Source: Opitutales bacterium (GTDB lineage Bacteria > Verrucomicrobiota > Verrucomicrobiia > Opitutales > Seribacteraceae). Taken from it: a DNA stretch of 64,000 nucleotides. Location: contig JAOFOL010000002.1 in the NCBI GenBank assembly GCA_028042835.1, positions 44,415 to 108,414 of the forward strand, given 5' to 3'. Both the position numbers and the translations under genes were made by a program. This document shows, piece by piece, positions 35,894 through 44,993 of the stretch (position 1 is the first letter of the stretch; each line of letters opens with the position of its first letter). The notes under the pieces are model-generated. The model ran no database searches. It saw only the letters and a list, made by a program, of their open reading frames with translations, and was not told where the DNA came from.

Positions 35894-38212
35894 TTGAAGA
35901 AAACTTTTTCAACCAAAGCTGATACACTTGCGATGTTGTTTGGCGAACTTAGTCATGCAAAGATTAAGCCGTTGGTTTCATTCCAAGTACAGGAGTGGAA
36001 TAAGGATAGAAAGAGCTGTTTAAAAAAAGTAACCAGTACTCTCGAAGGAGATTCTTTTATCGTTCGTTCAAGCTGTAAAAAAGAAGACGGTTCAAAAGCA
36101 TCCAATGCGGGTACATTTCTCTCCCTCACGAATATCTCTGCAGGGGACCTTGAGGAGTCAATTATTCAAGTGATTGAGTCTTACAAGGAAGGCGATCCTT
36201 TGGATGAAGTATTAATACAAACGATGCTTCAAAATGTGCTGCTTTCTGGAGTTGCTTTTTCTCATGATCCAAACACTTGCTCCCCATACCGGGTAGTTAA
36301 TTGGACGGAGAGCGGAGATACTACTGCAGTTACTGGTGGCTTGCAGGGTTCAGTTTGGCACCATGCAGCGAACTCACCCGCCCCCCCCCCTGAAAAGTTA
36401 AGAGAGGTCTTTATGATGCTCCATGAGCTGATAGAGTTATTTGAGGAGATGCCTCTAGATTGTGAGTTTGCGATTACTGAGGAAGCAGGGAGCAGGATAA
36501 TCTGGTTACTTCAAGTTCGCCCTCTTGTCTTAACGAATGCTCCATCTACCGCCAAGGAACAGCATAATAGGCTTAAATTAATTTCGGATAGAATAGATAG
36601 AGGCATACAACCTCATCCATTTCTGATGGGTGAAAGAACAGTATACGGTGTAATGCCCGATTGGAATCCTGCCGAAATTTTGGGAATACGTCCAAAGCCA
36701 CTTGCCCTTTCTTTGTATCGCGAACTAATTACAGATAGTATTTGGGCATATCAAAGGCATAATTATGGATATAGAAACCTCCGGAGCTTTCCATTAATGC
36801 CCTATTTTCACGGATTACCCTACATTGATGTCCGTCTTTCTTTTAATTCCTTCATACCTTATGATTTGGATGAAGGGTTGGCCTCTCGGTTGGTTGACTA
36901 TTATATCGAACGACTTTTGAAAGAACCTACTTTGCATGACAAAGTAGAGTTCGAAATTGTTTTATCGTGCTACACTTTGGACCTTCCAAAGCGTTTACAG
37001 TTTATGACTGATGCTGGCTTCTCAGAGAAAGAATGTGAATCCTTATCAGAAAGCTTACGAAAGCTAACAAACAAAATTGTTCATCCTCAAAATGGTTTGT
37101 GGCGAACGGATGCATCCAAGCTCAATACTTTGATATCTCGCCGTGATAAGTTGCTTAACTCAAACATGGGTGCCTTGGACCGAATTTATTGGCTACTTGA
37201 GGACACTAAAAGGTACGGCACACTACCCTTTGCAGGACTTGCCAGAGTTGGCTTTATTTCCATTCAAATGCTTAAGTCTCTTGTATCGATTGGAGTTTTC
37301 AGCGAATCGGATTACGATGCCTTCCTAGCTGGAATTTCCACCGTAAGTGGCAAATTGGCTTATGACCGTTCAACATTAAACAAAAAAGACTTTCTTTCGA
37401 GATATGGTCATTTGCGTCCCGGGACTTACGATATTCTTTCACCACGCTACGACAAATCTCCCGAGCTTTATTTTGACTGGGAAAAACAAGTAGCCCATTC
37501 CGAGGATTCACCTAGTTCTTTTTCCGTGACTCTGCCACAAATGCGAGAGGTCACAAAATTGCTGGAATCTCATAAATTAGACCCCAGTCCGGTAGGTTTG
37601 TTCGATTTTATGGAGTCCGGCATACAACTTAGAGAATATGCAAAGTTCGAATTTTCCCGAAATTTGTCAGATATTTTAGAGCTCATTGCAGATTTCGGAG
37701 AAAGACATGGTATATGCAGGGAAGATTTGGCTTACTCCGATATCAATGTCTTCAAAGAACTCTATATTTCAAGCTCCAATCCAAGGGATGCACTTCTTGC
37801 AAATATTGATATGGGTAAGGAAAGATATAAGGCGACTCAGTCTATTACTCTTCCCCCCCTTATCGTTTGCCCTGAAGATGTTTGGTCCTTCCAGTCTCCG
37901 GATGTTTCTCCAAACTTTATTACTCAGAAGGAAACTATTGCAAAAGTAACGACTGGAAAGAACAGGAAGAAGCTAGAAGGTGCATTGGTGTGCATACCCA
38001 ATGCTGACCCTGGATTTGACTGGCTTTTTTCTTATCCGATTGCAGGTCTGATAACAGCTTGGGGAGGTGCAAATTCTCACATGGCAATTCGGGCAGGCGA
38101 GCTCGGATTGCCTTCAGTAATTGGAGCAGGTGAAGCACTTTATCGAAAATGGTCAAATGCTCAGCGATTGCATCTTGATTGTGCAGGACGCAGGGTAGAA
38201 ATTCTAACTTGA
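35894..38212 (+). CDS. L-glutamine kinase-like phosphotransferase (Cj1418-like, PEP-synthase family)
   Basis: Large phosphotransferase of the PEP synthase/rifampin phosphotransferase family. The N-terminal ATP-grasp part has FIVRSSCKKEDGSKASNAGT and LIQTMLQNVLLSGVAFSHDP. The C-terminal swivelling phosphohistidine domain has WGGANSHMAIRAGELGLP with the catalytic His about 43 residues from the end. In C. jejuni Cj1418 phosphorylates the amide nitrogen of L-glutamine, the committed step of phosphoramidate synthesis. The neighbours are homologues of the remaining steps. The preferred start is the TTG at 35894 (before KKTFSTKADTL); a TTG at 35864 overlapping the upstream gene is the alternative. 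A C10 run at 36381-36390 is in frame (A-P-P-P codons). Confidence 0.8.
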   Translation: MKKTFSTKADTLAMLFGELSHAKIKPLVSFQVQEWNKDRKSCLKKVTSTLEGDSFIVRSSCKKEDGSKASNAGTFLSLTNISAGDLEESIIQVIESYKEGDPLDEVLIQTMLQNVLLSGVAFSHDPNTCSPYRVVNWTESGDTTAVTGGLQGSVWHHAANSPAPPPEKLREVFMMLHELIELFEEMPLDCEFAITEEAGSRIIWLLQVRPLVLTNAPSTAKEQHNRLKLISDRIDRGIQPHPFLMGERTVYGVMPDWNPAEILGIRPKPLALSLYRELITDSIWAYQRHNYGYRNLRSFPLMPYFHGLPYIDVRLSFNSFIPYDLDEGLASRLVDYYIERLLKEPTLHDKVEFEIVLSCYTLDLPKRLQFMTDAGFSEKECESLSESLRKLTNKIVHPQNGLWRTDASKLNTLISRRDKLLNSNMGALDRIYWLLEDTKRYGTLPFAGLARVGFISIQMLKSLVSIGVFSESDYDAFLAGISTVSGKLAYDRSTLNKKDFLSRYGHLRPGTYDILSPRYDKSPELYFDWEKQVAHSEDSPSSFSVTLPQMREVTKLLESHKLDPSPVGLFDFMESGIQLREYAKFEFSRNLSDILELIADFGERHGICREDLAYSDINVFKELYISSSNPRDALLANIDMGKERYKATQSITLPPLIVCPEDVWSFQSPDVSPNFITQKETIAKVTTGKNRKKLEGALVCIPNADPGFDWLFSYPIAGLITAWGGANSHMAIRAGELGLPSVIGAGEALYRKWSNAQRLHLDCAGRRVEILT
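36381..36390. repeat. C10 homopolymer inside the glutamine kinase gene
   Basis: Ten consecutive C, read in frame as Ala-Pro-Pro-Pro between ...AANSP and EKLREV. Gain or loss of one C truncates the protein about 180 codons from its start. At this G+C a run of ten is not expected by chance. Poly-G/C tracts of this length drive phase variation of C. jejuni capsule genes. Confidence 0.9.
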
Positions 38213-38841
38213 AGGTAGTAGCCATAAGTCAGAGAATTGACGATTATCCGGATCGTCATGAGAGACGTGATGGCCTCGACCAAAAACTATGCCGCTTTCT
38301 AACAGAATGCGGATTCTTTCCGCTTCCTGTACCGAATGGTTTAGTCTCAAAAAGTGAAGTAAAAAACGAATATTACTCAAAGGAACTTATTGCGTGGCTA
38401 ATGACTTTCAATCTAGATGGTATTTTTCTTTCTGGTGGTAATAATATCGGTTCCTGCCCTGACCGAGATAATACGGAAAAGATTATCATTGATTTTGCTT
38501 CGCAGAGGCAGCTACCAGTACTCGGAATCTGTCGAGGCATGCAGATGTTGGCAACGATTGATGGGGCAAATTTGAAGAAGACAAATGGCCATATTCGTAC
38601 TAGACATATTCTGCAAGGTGGTACTATCACAGGAGAAGTTAATAGTTTTCACAACATGTGCATTGAAGTATGTCCACAAAATTATCATGTTTTAGCTAAT
38701 AGCGAAGACGGTGAAATTGAAGCTATACGTCATAAAGAATTGCAGTGGGAAGGTTGGATGTGGCACCCTGAACGTGAAGATCACTTTGATGTAAGAGATA
38801 TCAACAGATTAAGAAATCTTTTTTGTAAAATATCATCTTGA
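38209..38841 (+). CDS. peptidase C26 glutamine-amidotransferase-like hydrolase (Cj1417-like gamma-glutamyl-CDP-amidate hydrolase)
   Basis: Class I glutamine-amidotransferase fold of the PuuD/C26 family: the N-terminus VVAISQRIDDY, SGGNNIGSCPDRDNTE, the nucleophile Cys in LGICRGMQML, and WHPERED with the catalytic His-x-Glu. Cj1417 hydrolyses gamma-glutamyl-CDP-amidate to glutamate and CDP-amidate; the same residues and spacing are seen here. The TTG start at 38209 overlaps the stop of the glutamine kinase gene (TTGA), a tight coupling that supports a shared pathway. Confidence 0.8.
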   Translation: MKVVAISQRIDDYPDRHERRDGLDQKLCRFLTECGFFPLPVPNGLVSKSEVKNEYYSKELIAWLMTFNLDGIFLSGGNNIGSCPDRDNTEKIIIDFASQRQLPVLGICRGMQMLATIDGANLKKTNGHIRTRHILQGGTITGEVNSFHNMCIEVCPQNYHVLANSEDGEIEAIRHKELQWEGWMWHPEREDHFDVRDINRLRNLFCKISS

Positions 38842-39377
38842 TTAGCTTTTTTGTAACCAAATAAACTGCAATACAATTTCTATAAAATAATTATAAACTA
38901 AATTTATAGTAAAATATTATTTATTGTAATTCTAATATTAATTCCTAGATATTAGCCCTTACACATAAAATATAAAAGTTTTTTACTCTAAATCTGCTTT
39001 CATCAAATTATTCTTCTTTAAATTTATTCAAATTTCATTTAAATTATTCTTTTTTTGCTTTAAAAAAACTATCCTACTATTCTACAAATTCAGTTAAATA
39101 TAATGTTAATTACTGTCTCGAATAGGCTCAAAAAAGTAAGGTAAATAAGTAAGCTTTCTTGCATTTTCATGCTTAACTAATCCCAGTCACAAATACCAAT
39201 TAATTATTAAAAAGATTTTAATTTGAAGCACAAAGACCACCGACATAGTAAATCTTAAATTAAGTAGAGACCATCTTCTTTGTTCATTTCCATTAACTTA
39301 TTTGCACTTGTTCTTTTGTTTCCAAATTTTATAAAATTTAAGTTATTTAAAATTAATTTTTTATAATATTTATTAAT
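38842..39377 (+). other. AT-rich non-coding gap
   Basis: 536 nt without a credible gene in either strand. Composition is extremely AT-rich with frequent runs of A and T. I see no terminator hairpin, tRNA or long repeat. It separates the first four phosphoramidate genes from the cytidylyltransferase and may hold a promoter for the following genes; no unambiguous -35/-10 pair can be picked in such AT-rich DNA. Confidence 0.6.
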
Positions 39378-40091
39378 ATGAAAGCAATAATTCTTGCAGC
39401 AGGTCGGGGCAGTCGTATGAATGAATTAACTGAAGATATTCCTAAATGTCTTCTTGAAATTGGAGGGAAGTCCCTATTGAGCCAACAGATTGAATCACTC
39501 AGAGACGCTGGTATAAATGAAATTGCTGTTGTAACTGGTTACAGAAGGGAGTTATTAGTTGATCTTGGTTTAGTTGAATTTAATAATCCACGATGGGCTG
39601 TAACGAATATGGTTTCTTCATTGGCCTGTGCTGCCAAATGGCTCGAACTTGAACCATGTGTAGTTAGTTACTCAGATATATTTTATGATTCAACAGCAGT
39701 TATTTCTTTAATTAATGATTATTCTGAATTGGCAGTCACTTACGATCCGAACTGGTTAGAATTATGGACCTCCAGATTTGAGGACCCTCTAGTAGATGCT
39801 GAGACTTTCCGTAAAGATGAAAGAAATACAATCAAAGAGATCGGCAATAAACCCAACTCCATTGATGAGATAGAAGGCCAATACATGGGCCTTCTTCGCT
39901 TTACACCGTCTGCTTGGAAGAAATTTGTAGACATTCGTTCATCACTTGATTCAAAAACTTGCGACAATCTACATATGACTGGTGCACTTCAGCTACTTAT
40001 TGAGCAAGGATATAAGCAAATAAAAGCTATTCCTTATTACGGTAAATGGGCTGAATTTGATTCTAGCAATGACTTCAAGATTTACAGTTAA
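39378..40091 (+). CDS. CTP:phosphoglutamine cytidylyltransferase-like (Cj1416-like) nucleotidyltransferase
   Basis: LicC-type nucleotidyltransferase: AIILAAGRGSRMNELTEDIP, KCLLEIGGKSLLSQQIE, and NPRWAVTNMVSSLACAAKWL, a segment characteristic of LicC/Cj1416-type enzymes, then a VVSYSDIFYD metal site. Cj1416 couples L-glutamine phosphate with CTP to give gamma-glutamyl-CDP-amidate, the substrate of the hydrolase encoded just before the AT-rich gap. Choline-phosphate cytidylyltransferase is the alternative, but no choline kinase or transporter is present. Confidence 0.78.
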   Translation: MKAIILAAGRGSRMNELTEDIPKCLLEIGGKSLLSQQIESLRDAGINEIAVVTGYRRELLVDLGLVEFNNPRWAVTNMVSSLACAAKWLELEPCVVSYSDIFYDSTAVISLINDYSELAVTYDPNWLELWTSRFEDPLVDAETFRKDERNTIKEIGNKPNSIDEIEGQYMGLLRFTPSAWKKFVDIRSSLDSKTCDNLHMTGALQLLIEQGYKQIKAIPYYGKWAEFDSSNDFKIYS

Positions 40092-40123
40092 TATTTACAT
40101 AAATTTACTTTTTAAAACACACT

Positions 40124-41053
40124 ATGATATTTAAATTTATTTACGGCAATCATGTAAATTTTGGAAACGGCATTCATGACACCATGAAGTTGCTTAAATA
40201 TGGTTTTGAAGAAAGTGGTCATGAATTACATTTTGAAAAAAATGTTTGCCCTGGATGTACCAATATAATTGTAGAACTTTTTACTTATGATTTCCTGCAG
40301 CGATGCATCGATGCTAGCAAGACTCCGGGAACTCGATTTGTGATTATTGCAACTGAGTTTATTACAGGCAAAACTTTCAATGATTTCAAAACTGTTGATA
40401 ATACTAAAAACTTAGTATCAGCAAATCACTACGAGAAAAGAGATTACTGGCTAAAGCGATACACTACTTTTATAAAAGCAACAGAACTTGCATGCTCAGT
40501 TTGGCATCTCAACGAAATTGCCTCTGAGAAGTTCAAGGAAGAACTCTCAAGAGATGTACTTTACATGCCTCATTGTTATGTAAGTAAATTGGCTAATATT
40601 TGCACTTTTGAAAGGAAACAGGATATCGATTTTTTATTCACTGGAACACTTACCGCATTAAGAGAATCGATTCTTACATCATTACTTGACTCTGGTTATA
40701 AATGTAAATTCCTTGATTCATCCACTCCACCTCTGCAACGATTATCATGGGTTGAACGCTCTAAAATTGCTCTGAATTTGAAGCAAAATTCTGATTGGAA
40801 GTATTCTTCCAACAGCAGATATTACTATCATCTATGCAATGATTCCTTAATGATTTCTCACAAATGTGAAATTGATTGTGATCTCAGTATCTTCATTACT
40901 GAAGTAGAAGAGACAAAATTTTTAGAAAGTTGCAAAGAATTTATAAATAGCGACCGACATGTTTCACTAAGAAAAGCACAGACTGAAAAATTCAATGATG
41001 AAAAACCAAACGAAGGTTACTTCAAAGTTCTTATCGATAAACTAGGTATTTAG
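40124..41053 (+). CDS. CgeB-like glycosyltransferase
   Basis: 309 residues with no signal peptide. The C-terminal half has IDFLFTGTLTALRESILTSL, ERSKIALNLKQ and a YYYHLCNDSLMISH segment, matching the layout of CgeB/glycosyltransferase family 1-like proteins. The N-terminal half (about 1-150) is a poorly conserved Rossmann-like domain. It is followed by a family 2 glycosyltransferase whose likely start is 2 nt beyond its stop. The sugar donor is unknown. Confidence 0.6.
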   Translation: MIFKFIYGNHVNFGNGIHDTMKLLKYGFEESGHELHFEKNVCPGCTNIIVELFTYDFLQRCIDASKTPGTRFVIIATEFITGKTFNDFKTVDNTKNLVSANHYEKRDYWLKRYTTFIKATELACSVWHLNEIASEKFKEELSRDVLYMPHCYVSKLANICTFERKQDIDFLFTGTLTALRESILTSLLDSGYKCKFLDSSTPPLQRLSWVERSKIALNLKQNSDWKYSSNSRYYYHLCNDSLMISHKCEIDCDLSIFITEVEETKFLESCKEFINSDRHVSLRKAQTEKFNDEKPNEGYFKVLIDKLGI

Positions 41054-41054
41054 A

Positions 41055-42149
41055 CTGAAAATTTCTATCGTAACTCCTGTCTTAAATTGTGAAGAATTCG
41101 TGTCTGAATGCATTAAAAGTGTTGAGCAACAAAACTATGCAGATTACGAGCACATTTTCGTGGATGGAGGTTCAACCGACAACACTATAAAACTCATTAC
41201 AAATAGCGAAAGCTACATAAGAAAAAGAATATCTTTAATTCATGCTCCCAGTACTAATGCTTGCCAAGCATGGAATATTGGCATTGAAGAAACTGACGGT
41301 TATTTTATTGGTTGGTTAGGTGCTGATGACAAGGCAAATGCAGGTTCATTTAATAGACTAAAAGAAATTCATGAACAAAATCCCGAAGAAGAATTTATTT
41401 ATGGTGATGCTGAGACCATCAATTCAAAAGGTGAGAAAACTGGACGATACGCCACAAAAGATTTCGAGATGGATCAAATGATTGGTTCTCCATGCAACTT
41501 TGCCGCTGCTGTTTCGGTTTTTATTTCAAAAACATTAATCAATAAAGTCGGAAATCTCCGAACAGATCTAAATGCTTGTGATTTTGATTTTTTTTTACGG
41601 TGTGCAAAAATAAAAAGACCATTTCGAGTTGATTTTACTTTTTCACAATACCGAATTCATGATGGAGGAATAAGTGGTTCAAAAGGTGGTGAAATTTACC
41701 CGAAGGAATTTTTCCAAATAGCTAGAGATCATGGTGCCAAATTTTTTTCTCAGGCTACCAAGGTTTATTTCTTCTACTTACTAAAAAAACTTTTTTCAGA
41801 TAAACTATCAGATAGAGGAAATTTTATATATTATGGTAATTTAGTAAAGAGATCAATATCATCTGTTAAAAATCCTGCAATATTTGGTGCATCAATTACA
41901 GGAAAAGAATGCTACGATTATTTAGTTAAAAACAACAAACCTGCTATATGCTTTATTGACAATTTTCCGCCTCTAAGTCGAAATTATCAAGATTTACCAG
42001 TTTATCTTCCAAATGAATTTATCAAGATTAAAGATTCCGTAGAAACTGTGCTCTTAGCAAGTGGAAAAAGTAACCCATCAATGAGATCACAACTCAAGAA
42101 ATTGAAGTTTAATGGAACAATCGTGGAATGGCGTGACCTCAAATCTTAA
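41055..42149 (+). CDS. family 2 glycosyltransferase with a C-terminal Rossmann-like domain
   Basis: GT-A glycosyltransferase: KISIVTPVLNCEEFVSE, DYEHIFVDGGSTDNT and IGWLGADDKAN (Asp-rich metal motif). The C-terminal ~90 residues (AIFGASITGKECYDYL, AICFIDNFPP) resemble the nucleotide-binding domain found in some sugar-modifying enzymes. The full GT-A N-terminus requires a start at the CTG at 41055; the first ATG/GTG/TTG in frame (GTG 41100) would remove the first beta strand. Its neighbours suggest assembly of the same glycan. Confidence 0.75.
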   Translation: MKISIVTPVLNCEEFVSECIKSVEQQNYADYEHIFVDGGSTDNTIKLITNSESYIRKRISLIHAPSTNACQAWNIGIEETDGYFIGWLGADDKANAGSFNRLKEIHEQNPEEEFIYGDAETINSKGEKTGRYATKDFEMDQMIGSPCNFAAAVSVFISKTLINKVGNLRTDLNACDFDFFLRCAKIKRPFRVDFTFSQYRIHDGGISGSKGGEIYPKEFFQIARDHGAKFFSQATKVYFFYLLKKLFSDKLSDRGNFIYYGNLVKRSISSVKNPAIFGASITGKECYDYLVKNNKPAICFIDNFPPLSRNYQDLPVYLPNEFIKIKDSVETVLLASGKSNPSMRSQLKKLKFNGTIVEWRDLKS

Positions 42150-42163
42150 GTCAACTAGTTTTA

Positions 42164-42586
42164 ATTAAAAGTAAAAAGAAAGTAATAACTTACGGTTCTT
42201 TTGATCTTTTTCACATTGGTCATTTGCGACTGTTGCAAAGAGTAAAAAATCTTGGGGATTATCTGACAGTTGCGATTTCAACTGATGAATTTAATGCCAT
42301 CAAAGGTAAGAAAACCCTTATCCCATATGAGCAGAGAAGAGAAATAGTTGAAAACATAAAGTGTGTGGATCAAGTAATTCCAGAAACCTGTTGGGAGCAG
42401 AAGGCAACTGATATTAAAACTTACGACATCGACATTTTTGCGATGGGTAACGACTGGGAATGTAAATTTGATTTCCTAGGAGATTATTGTGAAGTTGTTT
42501 ACCTGCCTAGAACAGATGATATCTCATCTACTGAGATAAAGAAGCAAATGGATGCTTTTCTTAAAGAGTATTCGATAGAACTCTGA
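42164..42586 (+). CDS. tagD: glycerol-3-phosphate cytidylyltransferase (TagD-like)
   Basis: Makes CDP-glycerol. The sequence [20 protein letters not shown] contains the HxGH motif, followed by [25 protein letters not shown] and [14 protein letters not shown] (the RTxGIST-like motif), all as in Bacillus TagD. The frame opens after a TGA at 42134 and contains no ATG, GTG or TTG before the HxGH motif. The ATT at 42164 gives [10 protein letters not shown], aligned with the usual M-K-K-V-I-T-Y. Starting at the TTG at 42224 would lose the active site. 140 residues, close to the family norm. Confidence 0.88.
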   Translation: MKSKKKVITYGSFDLFHIGHLRLLQRVKNLGDYLTVAISTDEFNAIKGKKTLIPYEQRREIVENIKCVDQVIPETCWEQKATDIKTYDIDIFAMGNDWECKFDFLGDYCEVVYLPRTDDISSTEIKKQMDAFLKEYSIEL

Positions 42587-42615
42587 ACCGTATTCCTAAT
42601 TTTAATGGCAAAAAA

Positions 42616-44055
42616 GTGTGGATCGCTCCGCACACGCCTCGTTCGACTATGTTTGCGAAAACATTTAATGACACTTTTCCATCTGCAACTATTTTGGGTT
42701 TCATTGATAAGGTAAAAACTGGAGAAAATATCGTGAAGCTAAATCATGTAGTCTCCACTTCGTTTGACTTCGTGCTCATCGTCTCATCAAACTATTTTTC
42801 CTCCATACACGCAGAACAAAAAAAAGTGCTACCATCCCGAAAGATCGTAAAGGTAGAAGTTGTAAATAATTGTTATGAATTTCTTGGGAGGACTGAGATT
42901 TTGGCTCAAAAGCTAAAAAATATTCCTCATCGGGTCCTACTCTCTTACCTTAAATTTTCTGTCGGTCTATTAAAGGTTTTTTCAATTAAACCATCATACA
43001 TTGCCTTTATATCTAAGTCATTTGTCGGGAATAATTTAAAAGCATTACTCGTCGAATCATCAGCCAAAAAAAACAACACCATTCTTTTGACTGATAATGA
43101 ATCTCAAAGATATGAATTTTCAAAAATTGGTGTTAAAACGAAAAAACTCCATTCCTTCTCAGGTTTTTGGACATTAGCCCGTGCCCAAAAAATTGTTCAA
43201 GACCAGGGAGACTTCACCCAACCCCTGAATCTTTTGCTTTCAAGGCAGGAAAAAATTCAAATGTGGCATGGCGTCCCTCTCAAAAGATTAAATAGGTTAT
43301 TTGGTATAACTTACGACTGGATGATCAGTACATCAGATTATGTAAATGAGTCCTCCCTTAAGGATGTAATTGATGCCAAGAATTACAGTAATCTAGGGTA
43401 TCCTCGAAATGACCTTTTACTGAAGGATCACAGCGTAAGAGATTTGATTCTTTGCGACAGAGAACTTTATGACCGTGCAAAAAATGCTTTCGTTACAAAA
43501 AAACAAAAAATAATTGTTTACATGCCGACTCATCGGGAATCAGCAACTTCTATAGGAAAGGCATCTTCGCATCTGATGCCATTAGACTTTGAATCGTTAA
43601 ACACTTTTTGTTCTGAGAATAACTTTTTGATGGTGGTCAAACTGCATCCTTTTTTGATGCAGTTCCAATCTGATTTTTCACCACCCGAGGGCTATTTGAA
43701 TGTTTATTTTCACTCTGCCCTGGGAGATATTTATCCTCTTTTAAAATACACGGATGTATTAATTACGGACTACTCATCGATCTATTTTGATTTTCTATTA
43801 CTCGATAGACCCATTATTTTTTACAATTACGACTACGAGGAATATAGTTCAAACATGGGTGGTTTTGTTTATGATTACGATGAAAATGCACCTGGTTTGA
43901 AAGTTAGAACGCAAGATGAATTACATAAAGCAATGGTAACTTATCTTACTTCGGAAGACTTTTTAAGAAAACAAAGAGAAATAGTTAAAAACCGATTTCA
44001 TAGATATCAGGATGAGAACTCATCTAATCGAATACTCAAGAGTATTTTTAATTGA
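42616..44055 (+). CDS. CDP-glycerol glycerophosphotransferase (TagB/TagF family)
   Basis: GT-B enzyme that transfers glycerol phosphate from CDP-glycerol. Typical motifs: [72 protein letters not shown] and an acidic [13 protein letters not shown]. It follows tagD directly, so donor and transferase are encoded together. The start is the GTG at 42616, or a CTG at 42583 that overlaps the tagD stop and adds [11 protein letters not shown] before the first strand. This gene closes the polysaccharide locus. Confidence 0.85.
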   Translation: MWIAPHTPRSTMFAKTFNDTFPSATILGFIDKVKTGENIVKLNHVVSTSFDFVLIVSSNYFSSIHAEQKKVLPSRKIVKVEVVNNCYEFLGRTEILAQKLKNIPHRVLLSYLKFSVGLLKVFSIKPSYIAFISKSFVGNNLKALLVESSAKKNNTILLTDNESQRYEFSKIGVKTKKLHSFSGFWTLARAQKIVQDQGDFTQPLNLLLSRQEKIQMWHGVPLKRLNRLFGITYDWMISTSDYVNESSLKDVIDAKNYSNLGYPRNDLLLKDHSVRDLILCDRELYDRAKNAFVTKKQKIIVYMPTHRESATSIGKASSHLMPLDFESLNTFCSENNFLMVVKLHPFLMQFQSDFSPPEGYLNVYFHSALGDIYPLLKYTDVLITDYSSIYFDFLLLDRPIIFYNYDYEEYSSNMGGFVYDYDENAPGLKVRTQDELHKAMVTYLTSEDFLRKQREIVKNRFHRYQDENSSNRILKSIFN

Positions 44056-44105
44056 GATGAACCTTTTCGCTTTATTTAATCAAAAAAACATTATTTATTA
44101 TATTC

Positions 44106-44849
44106 ATGAAATCTGAAGGTGAAAAAGTGAAGTCTCTTCAGTGGGCGATTGAAGAATTGTCCAAGCAGAGGGAAGAGTTGGATGGAAAACTTAAGATTGC
44201 CCGCAAGCGTGAGGAGACTGGTTCGTTAATTGATGAGGTTTATGCACAGAAGCAGGCACTTGAGAAACGTATCAATGCCTTAGAGGATGGTCTAAAAGTT
44301 TCATCTGAACTTGTAGATACTCCCTTAGATAATCTTGAAGATGAAATATCAAAGGTGAATGATAAACTTGAAATTGCACAAGAACGTTTGGAAAGTCTTG
44401 AACAAGAGCAGTATTTGGAAAATTTAGGAAGAAAACTTAACCGAAGTCATGATGAAGGTACCGGTAATACATACATTGATGAACCTGAAGTATCTGAAAT
44501 GTTAAGTTCGCAAGCAACTGCCTCGCCACTAGATGACGATAATTCAGAATTTGAAAAGCAACTTTCTGTAACCACCCAAACTATGAGTTCCCCCAGTAAT
44601 CGAATCGAAAGCGATCAAACCTCTTCCTCAAGATTATCTGAGGAAACTGTAGAACAAAGTGAACAACCAAAACCAACTGAAGTTCAAAAGGTGGTCTCTG
44701 TTCCTGTTGTTGGGCTTGAGGAAACAGCTTTGAAACTTGGGTTAGAACCAGATTTCTTAGTAACCAAAGGAACTCAAGCTTTGCTTCGAATGATTGCTCG
44801 TAATGGTGGAGAATTAAAATTCCCTCTTGAATTAGAGCAAATCGAGTAG
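44106..44849 (+). CDS. cytosolic coiled-coil protein
   Basis: Residues 1-110 form a long coiled coil with KSLQWAIEELSKQREELDGK-type heptads. The middle is Ser/Glu/Gln-rich and probably disordered. The last 45 residues (VGLEETALKLGLEPDFLVTK...) look like a small folded helical domain. I recognise no family. It follows the polysaccharide locus by 50 nt and is closed by a terminator, so it may be co-transcribed, but a link to the glycan genes is not evident. Confidence 0.6.
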   Translation: MKSEGEKVKSLQWAIEELSKQREELDGKLKIARKREETGSLIDEVYAQKQALEKRINALEDGLKVSSELVDTPLDNLEDEISKVNDKLEIAQERLESLEQEQYLENLGRKLNRSHDEGTGNTYIDEPEVSEMLSSQATASPLDDDNSEFEKQLSVTTQTMSSPSNRIESDQTSSSRLSEETVEQSEQPKPTEVQKVVSVPVVGLEETALKLGLEPDFLVTKGTQALLRMIARNGGELKFPLELEQIE

Positions 44850-44871
44850 TTTATAATTCAACGATTTTTAA

Positions 44872-44898
44872 AGTGGCCCTTTTGGGTCACTTTTTTTT
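44872..44898 (+). terminator. intrinsic terminator after the coiled-coil gene
   Basis: Stem AGTGGCCC / GGGTCACT (one G-T pair) with a TTTT loop, followed by seven T. It begins 22 nt after the stop. Confidence 0.85.
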
Positions 44899-44993
44899 GG
44901 TAAACTTCACATCCCTAACCTTGCTTAATAGAAATTAATTTAAGTATATTTTTTACCTTGCTTCAAAACATCTGTTAATCCGATAATCTAGTC

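Noticed and set aside
39378..40091. Phosphocholine cytidylyltransferase (LicC)
   Set aside because: No choline kinase, transporter or LicD homologue in the locus, while four partners of the Cj1416 pathway are present.
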